From Prochlorococcus sp. scB245a_520K10 (GTDB taxonomy: Bacteria > Cyanobacteriota > Cyanobacteriia > PCC-6307 > Cyanobiaceae), in assembly GCA_000634515.1 (NCBI GenBank), contig JFNU01000202.1, positions 124,001-188,000 on the forward strand: 64,000 nucleotides of DNA, written 5' to 3'. Both the position numbers and the translations under genes were made by a program. Positions 8,039 through 16,094 of this stretch are shown here, one piece after another; the first letter of the stretch is position 1; each line of letters begins with the position of its first letter. The notes below the pieces were generated by a model. It was not told the origin of the DNA. It saw only the letters and a program-made list of their open reading frames with translations, and did not search any database.

Positions 8039-9533
8039 AATTACCTATACCTTTAGAAGCTAGAATTTGTCTTGAAACCATTAATGCAGACTGGCTAACA
8101 CCTGCGGTTCCCTCCCCTGGATAAATTGAGTCTCCACATAACCATAAACCTTTAAAAGGCGTCCTACTTGATAATCCAAATAAACCAAAAATATCTGGAT
8201 TTTGACCAAGCCCACCTACTATTCCGTTAGGTCTATTAGTCCATTTTTGAAATCCCAAAGGAGTTGCTAATTCCCTATGTAGCCAATTTTCCGGATCAAT
8301 ATCAAATTGACTTTCCAGTTCAAGTGATATTTTTTTCATAAAATCCTTTTTCTTCTTTATATAATTTTTTTTATCTAGATCAAACCAATCTTTTGTCTTA
8401 GTAAAAATACTAGCTATTAAAGTAACCTCACCTTTTGGTGCTCTTCCATCACCATCATCACTAATTGAGACAAATAATGAGCCAAATTCATTCGAAACAA
8501 ATTGATAATGATTTGAGGAAGTTTGTTTAATATTTTCTTTTTTTAATGCTGAATAAAAAACTAAAGCACCACTTGGATCAGGCAAATTTTTAAGTCGATT
8601 TTTATAACTTTTTTTTCTTTTTAAAGGATCTTTCAGATGCTTGAGCAAAGATTGAGGAGGCGCGGTATAAATCAAATCTTTTGCATGGTAAGTAAAAGAA
8701 TTTTTTTTTGAATTAGCAGATATTTCCCAGCACATATTTGCGTCGTCAAAATTTAAAGAATTAACTTTTTGTCCAAAAATTATTTTAACTCCAGTTTTTC
8801 TCAATGAACTTTCTAATGCTTCACTTAAAGACTGCATAGATTTTTTAAGATGCCAAAGACCATGTGGCTGTTGACACATCTGAAGAACAGTAGATCCATA
8901 TAATGCTGCAGTATTATAAACGTCCTCTTGAGAATAAAGTTTTAGTTGAAGATTTAAGAATTTTATCAAGCGCTCATCCTTGGATAATCCACAAATCCTC
9001 AATAAATCAAAAATAGTAGATTTAACTAAGATACCTGTGACAATATTTGAGGGTACTAATGCTTTAAAAAGTTGAGAAAAATCCCAAAAATTACTTATTG
9101 GTAATACAGGATTATTATTAGCAAATATCCAATTACTTTGATGTATCAGGGTACAAAGTTTCCAAAATCTATGACTCCCAGGAAACTGTATTTCTTGTTC
9201 AGCGATCCATTTATTTTTTTCATACCAAATAGGTATAGGCTTACCACCATCATTTAAATCAACAATGCAAGCAGGATTTAAAATTGTAGCTTCAGGTAAT
9301 GGGATATCTAAAAAATCAAAAATTTTAGAATGTATTCCTCCTTTCTCTAAACCCGCAACCTGGGTTGCACCAACATCAAATATATAATTCTTTCTTTTAA
9401 AAGTACCGGCACATCCTCCTGATTGAGTATGAGATTCAATTAAAGTCACTGATAAACCTTGTTTTGATAAAATTGCTGCAGAAGTTAGTCCTGCTATACC
9501 AGCGCCAACAACAACAATTTCGGAATTTCTCAT
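8028..9533 (-). CDS. crtD: CrtD-type carotenoid desaturase (FAD-dependent)
   Basis: About 501 aa. The N-terminal FAD motif VVGAGIAGLTSAAIL is followed by GGCAGTFKRKNYIFDVGATQ and AGLEKGGIH, which match the cyanobacterial CrtD subgroup better than the CrtH isomerase. The C-terminus has GLWLCGDSIYPGEGTAGVSQS, the second flavin-contact region. CrtD makes the 3',4'-double bond in myxol-type carotenoids. Prochlorococcus is not known to make those, so the real substrate here is open. I chose the ATG at 9533 (MRNSEIVVVG) over a GTG at 9554, because the shorter form begins right at the FAD fold and clears the divergent kinase start. Confidence 0.8.
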   Translation of the reverse strand: MRNSEIVVVGAGIAGLTSAAILSKQGLSVTLIESHTQSGGCAGTFKRKNYIFDVGATQVAGLEKGGIHSKIFDFLDIPLPEATILNPACIVDLNDGGKPIPIWYEKNKWIAEQEIQFPGSHRFWKLCTLIHQSNWIFANNNPVLPISNFWDFSQLFKALVPSNIVTGILVKSTIFDLLRICGLSKDERLIKFLNLQLKLYSQEDVYNTAALYGSTVLQMCQQPHGLWHLKKSMQSLSEALESSLRKTGVKIIFGQKVNSLNFDDANMCWEISANSKKNSFTYHAKDLIYTAPPQSLLKHLKDPLKRKKSYKNRLKNLPDPSGALVFYSALKKENIKQTSSNHYQFVSNEFGSLFVSISDDGDGRAPKGEVTLIASIFTKTKDWFDLDKKNYIKKKKDFMKKISLELESQFDIDPENWLHRELATPLGFQKWTNRPNGIVGGLGQNPDIFGLFGLSSRTPFKGLWLCGDSIYPGEGTAGVSQSALMVSRQILASKGIGNFNL

Positions 9534-9538
9534 TGAAA

Positions 9539-10420
9539 ATGCAAAAATTATCACATATTGAAGTTAACGAAATTTGTTCTGAATTAGGTGAAACATATCC
9601 AAAAAGTATTGAACCAGTACATGGGGGCGATATACATAGTGCCTGGCAAATAGAATTCTCAAACCAAAAAAAATTTTTCCTCAAAAGAAATGATAGAAAC
9701 AAAAAATTTCTGGAATTTGAAAAATATTGTCTTCAAAATTTAAGAAAGTATATTAATCAAGAAAACTTAGTTATTCCTGAAGTTATTACATATAAAAATA
9801 TCAAAAATATAGAGTTTCTTTTAATTGAATGGATAGATATGCAAAACTTTGACCAAAAAAAGCTCGGAAAAGGTTTAGGAGAAATGCATTTGAAATCAGC
9901 TGAATCTAATCCAAAAATGTTTGGATTTCCGATTGAGGGATTTATTGGAACCACAGATCAGAAGAAAGGCTGGGAAGATAATTGGTTAGATTGTTTTTTA
10001 AACTTACGGTTAATGCCACAATTATCAATTCTCAAATCAAATATTGTAGATCAAGGGACAATAAATAAAATTAAAGAAAAAATTAAATCAGAATTGCTTA
10101 ATCATAAACCAATAAATGTTCTAGTTCATGGTGATTTGTGGTCAGGAAATGCAGGAATGGAGCAAAGTGGTAAAGGCGTTATATTTGACCCAGCATCATG
10201 GTGGGCAGATAATGAAGTAGATATAGCCATGACTAAACTTTTTGGAGGTTTTGGAAACGATTTTTATGAAGAATATTATAAAATTTTCCCTTTAAAGAAA
10301 AATTTTGAAAATAGAATTATTATTTATAATTTTTATCACATATTGAATCATGCCAATATGTTCGGAGGATCATATTTAAATCAAGTCAAAGATTACGTAA
10401 AAGCAATACTTAATATGTAA
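9539..10420 (+). CDS. Fructosamine/ketosamine-3-kinase family protein
   Basis: A 293-aa kinase-like protein of the fructosamine kinase family, which phosphorylates sugar adducts on proteins so that they fall off (deglycation). The catalytic block VLVHGDLWSGNAGM and the metal-binding VIFDPASWWADNEVDIAM are both intact, near residues 195-235, and the N-terminal nucleotide site includes HGGDIHSAWQ. The start is the ATG at 9539, only five bases from the divergent crtD ATG. A longer in-frame upstream start would run through crtD and lacks family similarity. Confidence 0.86.
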   Translation: MQKLSHIEVNEICSELGETYPKSIEPVHGGDIHSAWQIEFSNQKKFFLKRNDRNKKFLEFEKYCLQNLRKYINQENLVIPEVITYKNIKNIEFLLIEWIDMQNFDQKKLGKGLGEMHLKSAESNPKMFGFPIEGFIGTTDQKKGWEDNWLDCFLNLRLMPQLSILKSNIVDQGTINKIKEKIKSELLNHKPINVLVHGDLWSGNAGMEQSGKGVIFDPASWWADNEVDIAMTKLFGGFGNDFYEEYYKIFPLKKNFENRIIIYNFYHILNHANMFGGSYLNQVKDYVKAILNM

Positions 10421-10427
10421 TCTTGAA

Positions 10428-10793
10428 CTATCCTAAATAAGTCTTTTTAAGATTTTGTACCTTATCTAAAACAGCTTCACGATTTTCACTGGTGCGAAGA
10501 TTCTGCCAACTCCATTGGCCAACTACTATTACTCCTAGCAGTTCTAGCAAACCGGGAAGAATTGGGAAGAAGTTAATCGTGTCAATGACAACTTTTATTA
10601 TTATCTGAGCTATGACTACAACGGCTATTATGCCTGCCGCTTTGCCATACTTACCCATTTGAGTCCAATCAACATTACCAAGGGTTTCGTTGACTTTTCC
10701 CATGACATCAGAGTACTTCTCTGAAAAGCTTTTGGTTTCTGAGCTTGTATCGGAGCCGGAGTCTTGATTTGACCCTGGAGTGTTATCACTCAT
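10428..10793 (-). CDS. CAAD-domain (CurT-like) thylakoid membrane protein
   Basis: A 121-aa protein with an acidic, serine-rich N-terminus, then two hydrophobic segments at about residues 52-70 and 75-93, and a C-terminal amphipathic helix. This is the architecture of the CAAD domain shared by cyanobacterial CurT, plant CURT1 and the membrane anchors of some aminoacyl-tRNA synthetases. CurT-type proteins bend thylakoid membranes. The FFPILPGLLELLGVIVVGQW segment and the C-terminal NLRTSENREAVLDKV block fit the family. Which subgroup it belongs to is not certain. It is tail to tail with the fructosamine kinase gene. Confidence 0.82.
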   Translation of the reverse strand: MSDNTPGSNQDSGSDTSSETKSFSEKYSDVMGKVNETLGNVDWTQMGKYGKAAGIIAVVVIAQIIIKVVIDTINFFPILPGLLELLGVIVVGQWSWQNLRTSENREAVLDKVQNLKKTYLG

Positions 10794-11086
10794 GAATTCA
10801 GTAAACTTAATATATGAACCAGACAGTATCGGAAAAAACGCCTGTTGACTACCTTTTTGTTGTGCAAAATTCCGAACCGAAACATTTTGTATTTTTTAGA
10901 GAGGTTGGTATATAAAGTTTCTGGAGATATTTAAACTTAAAATTGATTTATAAAAACTTCACATTATCATCTAGTTCTAACAAAAACATTAATAAAATTA
11001 AGTAATAGGAAATTTTTAAAAGGCTAAAATTTTTATTTTAATTATTATATTTTCATAGTTTAATTTTTGAAAGTTAAAGAATCGGT
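10794..11086. other. Intergenic region with a GC-richer patch and a 33-codon ORF
   Basis: A 293-base divergent gap between the CAAD gene and moeB. The half next to moeB is plain AT-rich DNA. The half next to the CAAD gene (about 10815-10890) is clearly less AT-rich than its surroundings and is open for 33 codons from ATG at 10814 to TAA at 10915 (starting MNQTVSEKTPVDYLFVV). There is no ribosome binding site, and it uses codons that are rare nearby (TCG, ACG, CCG). It may instead be a structured leader or small RNA on either strand. No function can be assigned. Confidence 0.35.
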
Positions 11087-12232
11087 ATGTCCAAAAATTT
11101 TAAATATAATTTCTTAACTAAAGATGAAAAAGAAAGATATCAAAAACATTTAACACTCAAAGAGATAGGTTATGAAGGTCAACTAAGTCTAAAAAACAGC
11201 TCAGTGTTATGTATTGGAGCAGGTGGCCTTGGTTCTTCTGTTTTGCTTTATTTAGCTGCAGCAGGAATAGGAAAAATTGGAATCGTTGATAATGATTACG
11301 TTGAAAAGTCTAATCTCCAAAGACAGATAATTCATGAAACGAATACTATAGGTAGTCTAAAAATTGATTCTGCCCAGGAAAGAATAAAAAAATTTAATCC
11401 TAATTCTGAATTATTGACATTTGCTGAGAGAATTAATCCTAAAAATGCTCTAGAAATAATTCAAAAATTTGATATTATTTGCGATTGCTCAGATAATTTT
11501 GGCACAAGATATTTGATAAATGATGCATGCTTGATACTAAATAAACCTTTAGTCTTTGGAAGTGTTCAGGGATTTGAAGGACAAGTAAGTGTGTTTAACT
11601 TAAATAAAACTAGTCCAAATTTAAGAGACTTACTACCAGAATCACCTTCAAAAAATGCCGTCCCTAGTTGTGCAGAATATGGGGTTGTGGGTGTATCAAC
11701 AGGTCTGATAGGAATTATTCAGGTGAATGAAATTATCAAAATTATTTTAAAAAAAGGTGAGGTTTTAGATGGAAAAATTATGGTTTTTGATCTGTTGAAT
11801 ATGAATACGAAAAAATTGAAACTAAAAAGTGATCAAGTAAATAAAAAAATAAAAAATCTTTCTAAGTTTATGGACTACTATACTGACGATGAATGTTCTA
11901 CGAAAAATAGAAAAATCAACAGAATTAATGCTTATGATTTTAATAGCTTATATAAAATAAAACCTGACAAAATTCTTTTAATTGATGTAAGGGAAAATGA
12001 AGAATTTTCTGCATCTGCAATCGAGGGCTCTATATCACTCCCCCTGAGTCATTTGAACCAAAATCCTGACTTGGAATTTATTCGAAAAGAAAGTTTAATT
12101 AAAGAGGTTTTCACCATATGTAAAACAGGGAAACGTTCTGAAAAAGCTTCAAAAATCTTGTCTAAATTCAAAATTCAATCGAAATCTATTGAGGGTGGCA
12201 TTGAAAAGGTAAAAAGATTATTAAGAGATTAA
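11087..12232 (+). CDS. moeB: MoeB/ThiF-type adenylyltransferase with rhodanese domain
   Basis: A 381-aa E1-like enzyme that adenylates the C-terminus of a sulfur-carrier protein (MoaD or ThiS). The N-terminal Rossmann domain has GAGGLGSSVLLYLAAAGIG and the NLQRQIIH block. The catalytic-region cysteine sits in NAVPSCAEYGV. The C-terminal rhodanese domain (about 285-381) keeps the active loop CKTGKRS, so it can probably carry persulfide. The usual zinc-binding CxxC pairs of E. coli MoeB are absent, as is common in cyanobacterial members. Whether it serves molybdopterin, thiamine or tRNA thiolation is not decided by context. Confidence 0.88.
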   Translation: MSKNFKYNFLTKDEKERYQKHLTLKEIGYEGQLSLKNSSVLCIGAGGLGSSVLLYLAAAGIGKIGIVDNDYVEKSNLQRQIIHETNTIGSLKIDSAQERIKKFNPNSELLTFAERINPKNALEIIQKFDIICDCSDNFGTRYLINDACLILNKPLVFGSVQGFEGQVSVFNLNKTSPNLRDLLPESPSKNAVPSCAEYGVVGVSTGLIGIIQVNEIIKIILKKGEVLDGKIMVFDLLNMNTKKLKLKSDQVNKKIKNLSKFMDYYTDDECSTKNRKINRINAYDFNSLYKIKPDKILLIDVRENEEFSASAIEGSISLPLSHLNQNPDLEFIRKESLIKEVFTICKTGKRSEKASKILSKFKIQSKSIEGGIEKVKRLLRD

Positions 12233-12250
12233 TATTTTAAAAATGAATAT

Positions 12251-13411
12251 TTAGTAATCTACGCCTCTTTTCAAATCAACTCCAACATTCGCATAATGCT
12301 TATGACAGACCATTTCAGAGTAAATATCAGCGAGTTCAAAATATGAAGGTTCATTTTTACATCTACCAGTAATAATTACTTCTGTTTCTGCTGGTTTCTT
12401 TAAGAGAGTTTGATGTATTGATTCCACAGGTAGCAGCTCTAAATCAACAGTTGGGTTCAATTCATCCAAAATAATTGTTTTATACAAACCACTCAAAATA
12501 GCAGCTTTAGCTATTTCCCATGCTCTTTCAGCCTCGACATAATCAATTGGTTTTTGCTGGCCTCTCCACACGATCGCATCTCTTCCTGAGCGCAAATGAT
12601 CTACCAAATGTGGGTAACTTTCTCTCAATGCTTCTATAGCAGCATCTTCGGTGTAGCCAGTTCCGCCTTTTAACCACTGTAAAATTAAAACTCTATGACT
12701 TTTATCTTGAGATATTCCTTTACCAATAGCTTGAAGAGCCTTACCAAGTGCACTTGTAGATTTACCTTTCCCCTCGCCTGTGTATATCTCAATTCCACCA
12801 ATACATCTCTTTTGTCCTATTAGTTTTGATAAATCTCCTTTTAAACGTGATCTCATTTCTGAATGAAGTTGAGATATTCTCACCAAAGAAGGAGGGGCTG
12901 CCCTTCCAGTAATAATTATTTCCAGTCCATCAGGACGATTTTGAAGAGAATCAACAACTTCCTTGATATCAAGCATTCCTAAATCAAGAACTGGATTCAG
13001 CTCATCTAGTACAACAACAGAATAAAGAGAACTAGCAATTGCTCCTTTTGCAATATTCCAACCTCTCTCAGCCTCACCAATATCAAATTTAGTCACCTGG
13101 TCTTCAGCAAAGAATTCCGACCTTCCTGTCCTTACATGGTCAATTAAGTGTGGGAATCCCCTTTGCAGGGCCTCTATAGCTGCATCCTCATCATATGACC
13201 TCTCAGGTCCCTTTAAAAATCTGAGAAGGAGTACTCTCGACTGTCTTTTTTCGCATATTCCTAATCCAATTGTCCTTAACACAACCCCTAAAGCAGCCTG
13301 ACTTTTACCCTTCCCTTCCCCATCATAAATATGTAGTTGACCTTGTGATCTTTCTTGACTGTCACTTGCAGTAACAATTCCAATACCTCTATTTCTTCTT
13401 GAATTTGTCAA
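12251..13411 (-). CDS. Tandem-fused corrinoid adenosyltransferase (CobA/BtuR family)
   Basis: A 386-aa protein made of two copies of the CobA/CobO fold, which puts the adenosyl group on the cobalt of corrinoids. The first P-loop, GEGKGKSQAA, is at residues 31-40 and the second, GEGKGKSTSA, at about 212-221. Each half also carries an EDAAIEAL block, a VVLDELNP or IILDELNP Walker B-like strand, and an IITGR motif. Single-copy enzymes are about 200 aa and work as dimers, so this is an intramolecular dimer. Both halves keep their motifs, so both may be active. It fits the B12 (pseudocobalamin) synthesis known for these organisms. Confidence 0.9.
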   Translation of the reverse strand: MTNSRRNRGIGIVTASDSQERSQGQLHIYDGEGKGKSQAALGVVLRTIGLGICEKRQSRVLLLRFLKGPERSYDEDAAIEALQRGFPHLIDHVRTGRSEFFAEDQVTKFDIGEAERGWNIAKGAIASSLYSVVVLDELNPVLDLGMLDIKEVVDSLQNRPDGLEIIITGRAAPPSLVRISQLHSEMRSRLKGDLSKLIGQKRCIGGIEIYTGEGKGKSTSALGKALQAIGKGISQDKSHRVLILQWLKGGTGYTEDAAIEALRESYPHLVDHLRSGRDAIVWRGQQKPIDYVEAERAWEIAKAAILSGLYKTIILDELNPTVDLELLPVESIHQTLLKKPAETEVIITGRCKNEPSYFELADIYSEMVCHKHYANVGVDLKRGVDY

Positions 13412-13519
13412 TTGAACAAGGTGAATAAATTTAATCTAAGATATAGTTAAGAATATTATTAAAAATTTAATAATAAATTCAACCTATGCATAGGTAATTT
13501 GAATTTTAAAGTAATTAGC

Positions 13520-14344
13520 ATGTTCAATCAACTAGAAATTCTGTCTGATGAACAAAATGAAAAGCTATTTACAATCAGAAGATACATTAAGAACCTCAAT
13601 AGTGTTTGTATCGCTTATTCAGGAGGAGTAGATAGTACACTAGTGGCCTCATTAGCGTTTGAGCAACTAGGTAGTCAAGCAATTGCAATTACTGGTATTT
13701 CTCCTGCCTTAGCCAATACACTGCGTGAAGAAGCAAGAAGTCAAGCAAAATGGATTGGAGTTAAGCATTTAGAAATTCAAACATCTGAATTAGAAGAGTC
13801 AAGTTATAGCAAAAATCCGCAAGACAGGTGCTTTGCGTGCAAAAAAGAGCTTCACAAACATACAACATACTTGTCTAAAAAACTGAACTACAAGATTGTT
13901 TTAGATGGTGTCAATCTTGACGATCTAAAAGACTTTAGGCCTGGTATAAAAGCTGCTAAACAAGCAGGAGTTATTTCTCCCCTCGCAAAATTTAAATTTT
14001 CAAAAAAAGATATTAGGGATATATCTAGAGCATTAGGTTTCCCATGGTGGGATAAACCTGCTCAACCTTGCTTATCTTCAAGATTTCCTTATGGCCATGA
14101 AATAACTAGTGAAAGGCTAAAGATGGTTGAAAAAGCTGAAGAATACTTAAAAAAAGGCGGTTTATCCGAGGTAAGAGTTAGATGCCAAGGATCCACCGCA
14201 AGAATAGAAATCCCCCAAGAGGAATTAAAGCATTTTTTTAAAAAATTTAATTTTGACGATTTAGTTGAATATTTTTCTGATTTAGGATTTAATTGCACAA
14301 GTTTAGATCTTGAAGGATTAATTAGCGGAAAATTAAATAGATAA
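13520..14344 (+). CDS. LarE-like ATP-dependent sulfur transferase
   Basis: A PP-loop ATPase of about 274 aa. The PP-loop SGGVDSTLVASLA lies near residue 33, a CFAC pair follows at DRCFACKKEL, and the cysteine in QPCLSSRFPYG aligns with the cysteine that LarE sacrifices to thiolate the nickel-pincer cofactor precursor. Prochlorococcus relatives encode this type without obvious lactate racemase, and larA/B/C are not near here, so the real substrate is unknown. The ATG at 13520 was preferred over the TTG at 13499. It converges with speD. Confidence 0.82.
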   Translation: MFNQLEILSDEQNEKLFTIRRYIKNLNSVCIAYSGGVDSTLVASLAFEQLGSQAIAITGISPALANTLREEARSQAKWIGVKHLEIQTSELEESSYSKNPQDRCFACKKELHKHTTYLSKKLNYKIVLDGVNLDDLKDFRPGIKAAKQAGVISPLAKFKFSKKDIRDISRALGFPWWDKPAQPCLSSRFPYGHEITSERLKMVEKAEEYLKKGGLSEVRVRCQGSTARIEIPQEELKHFFKKFNFDDLVEYFSDLGFNCTSLDLEGLISGKLNR

Positions 14345-14354
14345 ATATAGCAGG

Positions 14355-14711
14355 TTAAACAACCGTTCTAATCTCTTTTAAAACTGCTGAAGGTGGATTT
14401 CGCTTAAGAACACGTAAGAAATGTTCTTCAGCATTCAAAGTTTCAATTAAATATTGACTTGCAAGTTCTGGTTGCATATTTTGACCACATGTAAAAATAT
14501 CGACTGCAGAATAATTAGATTCTGGCCAAGAATGAATTGAAATATGGGATTCAGCAAGTAATGCAATTGCTGTAACTCCTTGAGGTTCAAATTTATTACT
14601 TATTAAATTCAGAACTGTTGCCTTTGCCAATTTTGCAGCTCTAGTTAATGAACAACGCAAAAAGGATTCATCATTTAATTTTTCGTAATCACATCCATAA
14701 AGATCCAACAA
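14355..14711 (-). CDS. speD: S-adenosylmethionine decarboxylase proenzyme (start unusual)
   Basis: This pyruvoyl enzyme decarboxylates AdoMet to supply aminopropyl groups for spermidine. The self-cleavage site is inside AESHISIHSWPE (Glu-Ser junction), and the catalytic cysteine is in DIFTCG. Counting from the TTG at 14711 gives 118 aa, but the family-typical stretch HHSKHLL lies just before that TTG in the same frame, and no standard start codon precedes it. An ATG at 14790 (MEGPKK) is separated from this frame by a 10-A tract (14770-14779 on the plus strand). Loss of one A would join them, giving about 144 aa. The true start is therefore unresolved. Confidence 0.85.
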   Translation of the reverse strand: MLDLYGCDYEKLNDESFLRCSLTRAAKLAKATVLNLISNKFEPQGVTAIALLAESHISIHSWPESNYSAVDIFTCGQNMQPELASQYLIETLNAEEHFLRVLKRNPPSAVLKEIRTVV

Positions 14712-14840
14712 AAGGTGTTTACTGTGATGAATTAATTTTTCATCATTACAAAAAGAACTTAAAATTTGATTTTTTTTTTGGGCCTTCCATCAAAGAAATT
14801 TATATCTATAAGATTAGCTAGAAAATTGTTATTTTTAAAA

Positions 14841-15945
14841 TTATAAGTAAATCATTTGTGAAGAGCCTAAGAAAGATTGATTAAATTTATCTAGATGTGT
14901 CGCACTAATAAAACATTGACTATCTTTTCCAACAGAATTTAATAATAAATTTTGTCTTGTTATGTCTAATTCGGCCAAGACATCATCCAATATGAGTATT
15001 GGAGGGACATTTAATGTTTTAGTTAATAAGTCTAATTCTGCCATTTTTAAAGCTAAGATAAAAGTTCTTTGCTGACCAGATGAACCATATTTTCTAACTG
15101 AAATATTATTAATGAGAAACTCAACATCATCACGATGAGGCCCAAAATTACATTTACCAGTCAATGATTCAATAGGACGCTGGATTATTAGTTGTTCTAT
15201 TATTTTCTTAGTAATAACTTCTTCTTCTTCTTCTTCTGGACTTATATTTTGTATCCCTGAAAGATAATTTATGCCTATGTGCTCTTTAGATTTACTTAAA
15301 TATCTATGCCAATATTCAACATATGGTTTTATTTTTAATAAAGCCCTTCTCCTGCGCCTAAAAATTCTTGTACTTATTATTGACATTTGAATATCAAAGC
15401 TTTCAACAATTTCTGATGACTGATCATTTTGAAAGCTTTCTGAACGCCAATAATGACTTCTTTGCTTTAAAAGCCTGTTAAATCTACTTATCAAGTCTAA
15501 ATATACTGGTTCAAGCTGAGATACAACTTTATCAATCCATATTCTGCGATAACTAGGTTCATTTCTAACGATACCTATATCACTCGAGCAGAAACACACA
15601 CTCCTAATATAGTTCTTTATTTCGCTCTGCTTTTTCACGATTGAATCATTGACATAAATTTTTTTAGAGCCTTTTCTAAATAAATTCAACTTTAAATCAT
15701 CTCTAAAATCTATTTGTCCTATAACTTCGGCCATATCACTATCATTTTCTATTAAATCTTTATCACTTAATGCTCTATTAGATTTTAATTGACTTAAAAA
15801 TTCAATAGATTCAAGTAAATTTGACTTACCAATGCCATTACAGCCCAGAACAATTGCTCTTTGCTCTTGTAAGTCAATTCCAAAACTTTTGTGGTTCCGA
15901 AAATTTTTAATTTTTAATTTATTTAAAAAAATTTTCTTGATGCAT
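14841..15945 (-). CDS. recF: DNA repair protein RecF (apparent +1 frame break at start)
   Basis: RecF is an SMC-like ATPase that loads RecA at gaps. Walker A is GCNGIGKSNLLES, and the signature and Walker B regions include SSGQQRTFILALKMAEL and PPILILDDVLAELD. The length of about 365 aa is normal. The family start, F-L-N-K-L-K-I-K-N-F-R-N, has no start codon in frame except one lying inside the antisense of tRNA-Arg. An ATG at 15945 reads MHQENFF and then stops; one extra T in the 7-T tract at 15925-15931 would make it continue perfectly as MHQENFFLNKLKIKNF. I give the gene to that ATG on this reasoning. Confidence 0.8.
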
Positions 15946-16009
15946 TCATTAATTAAATTAGCTAAATTTAATATATTTAGATTTTCCTTAAAGAAATTGA
16001 AAAATAAAA

Positions 16010-16083
16010 GGGCATGTAGCTCAGTTGGATAGAGCATCAGATTCCGGTTCTGAGAGTCGGGGGTTCGAATCCCTCCATGCTCG
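16010..16083 (+). tRNA. tRNA-Arg (anticodon CCG)
   Basis: A 74-base cloverleaf. The acceptor stem GGGCATG/CATGCTC has one G-U pair, the D-arm is AGCTCAGTTGGATAGAGC, the anticodon loop TTCCGGT has anticodon CCG, and the T-arm carries GGTTCGAATCC. Its antisense creates a spurious in-frame extension of recF. Confidence 0.96.
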
Positions 16084-16094
16084 TAACTTTATTA

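Noticed and set aside
9464-9538. Longer N-terminus for the fructosamine kinase
   Set aside because: It would lie wholly inside crtD and is glutamine-rich antisense sequence; the ATG at 9539 fits the family.
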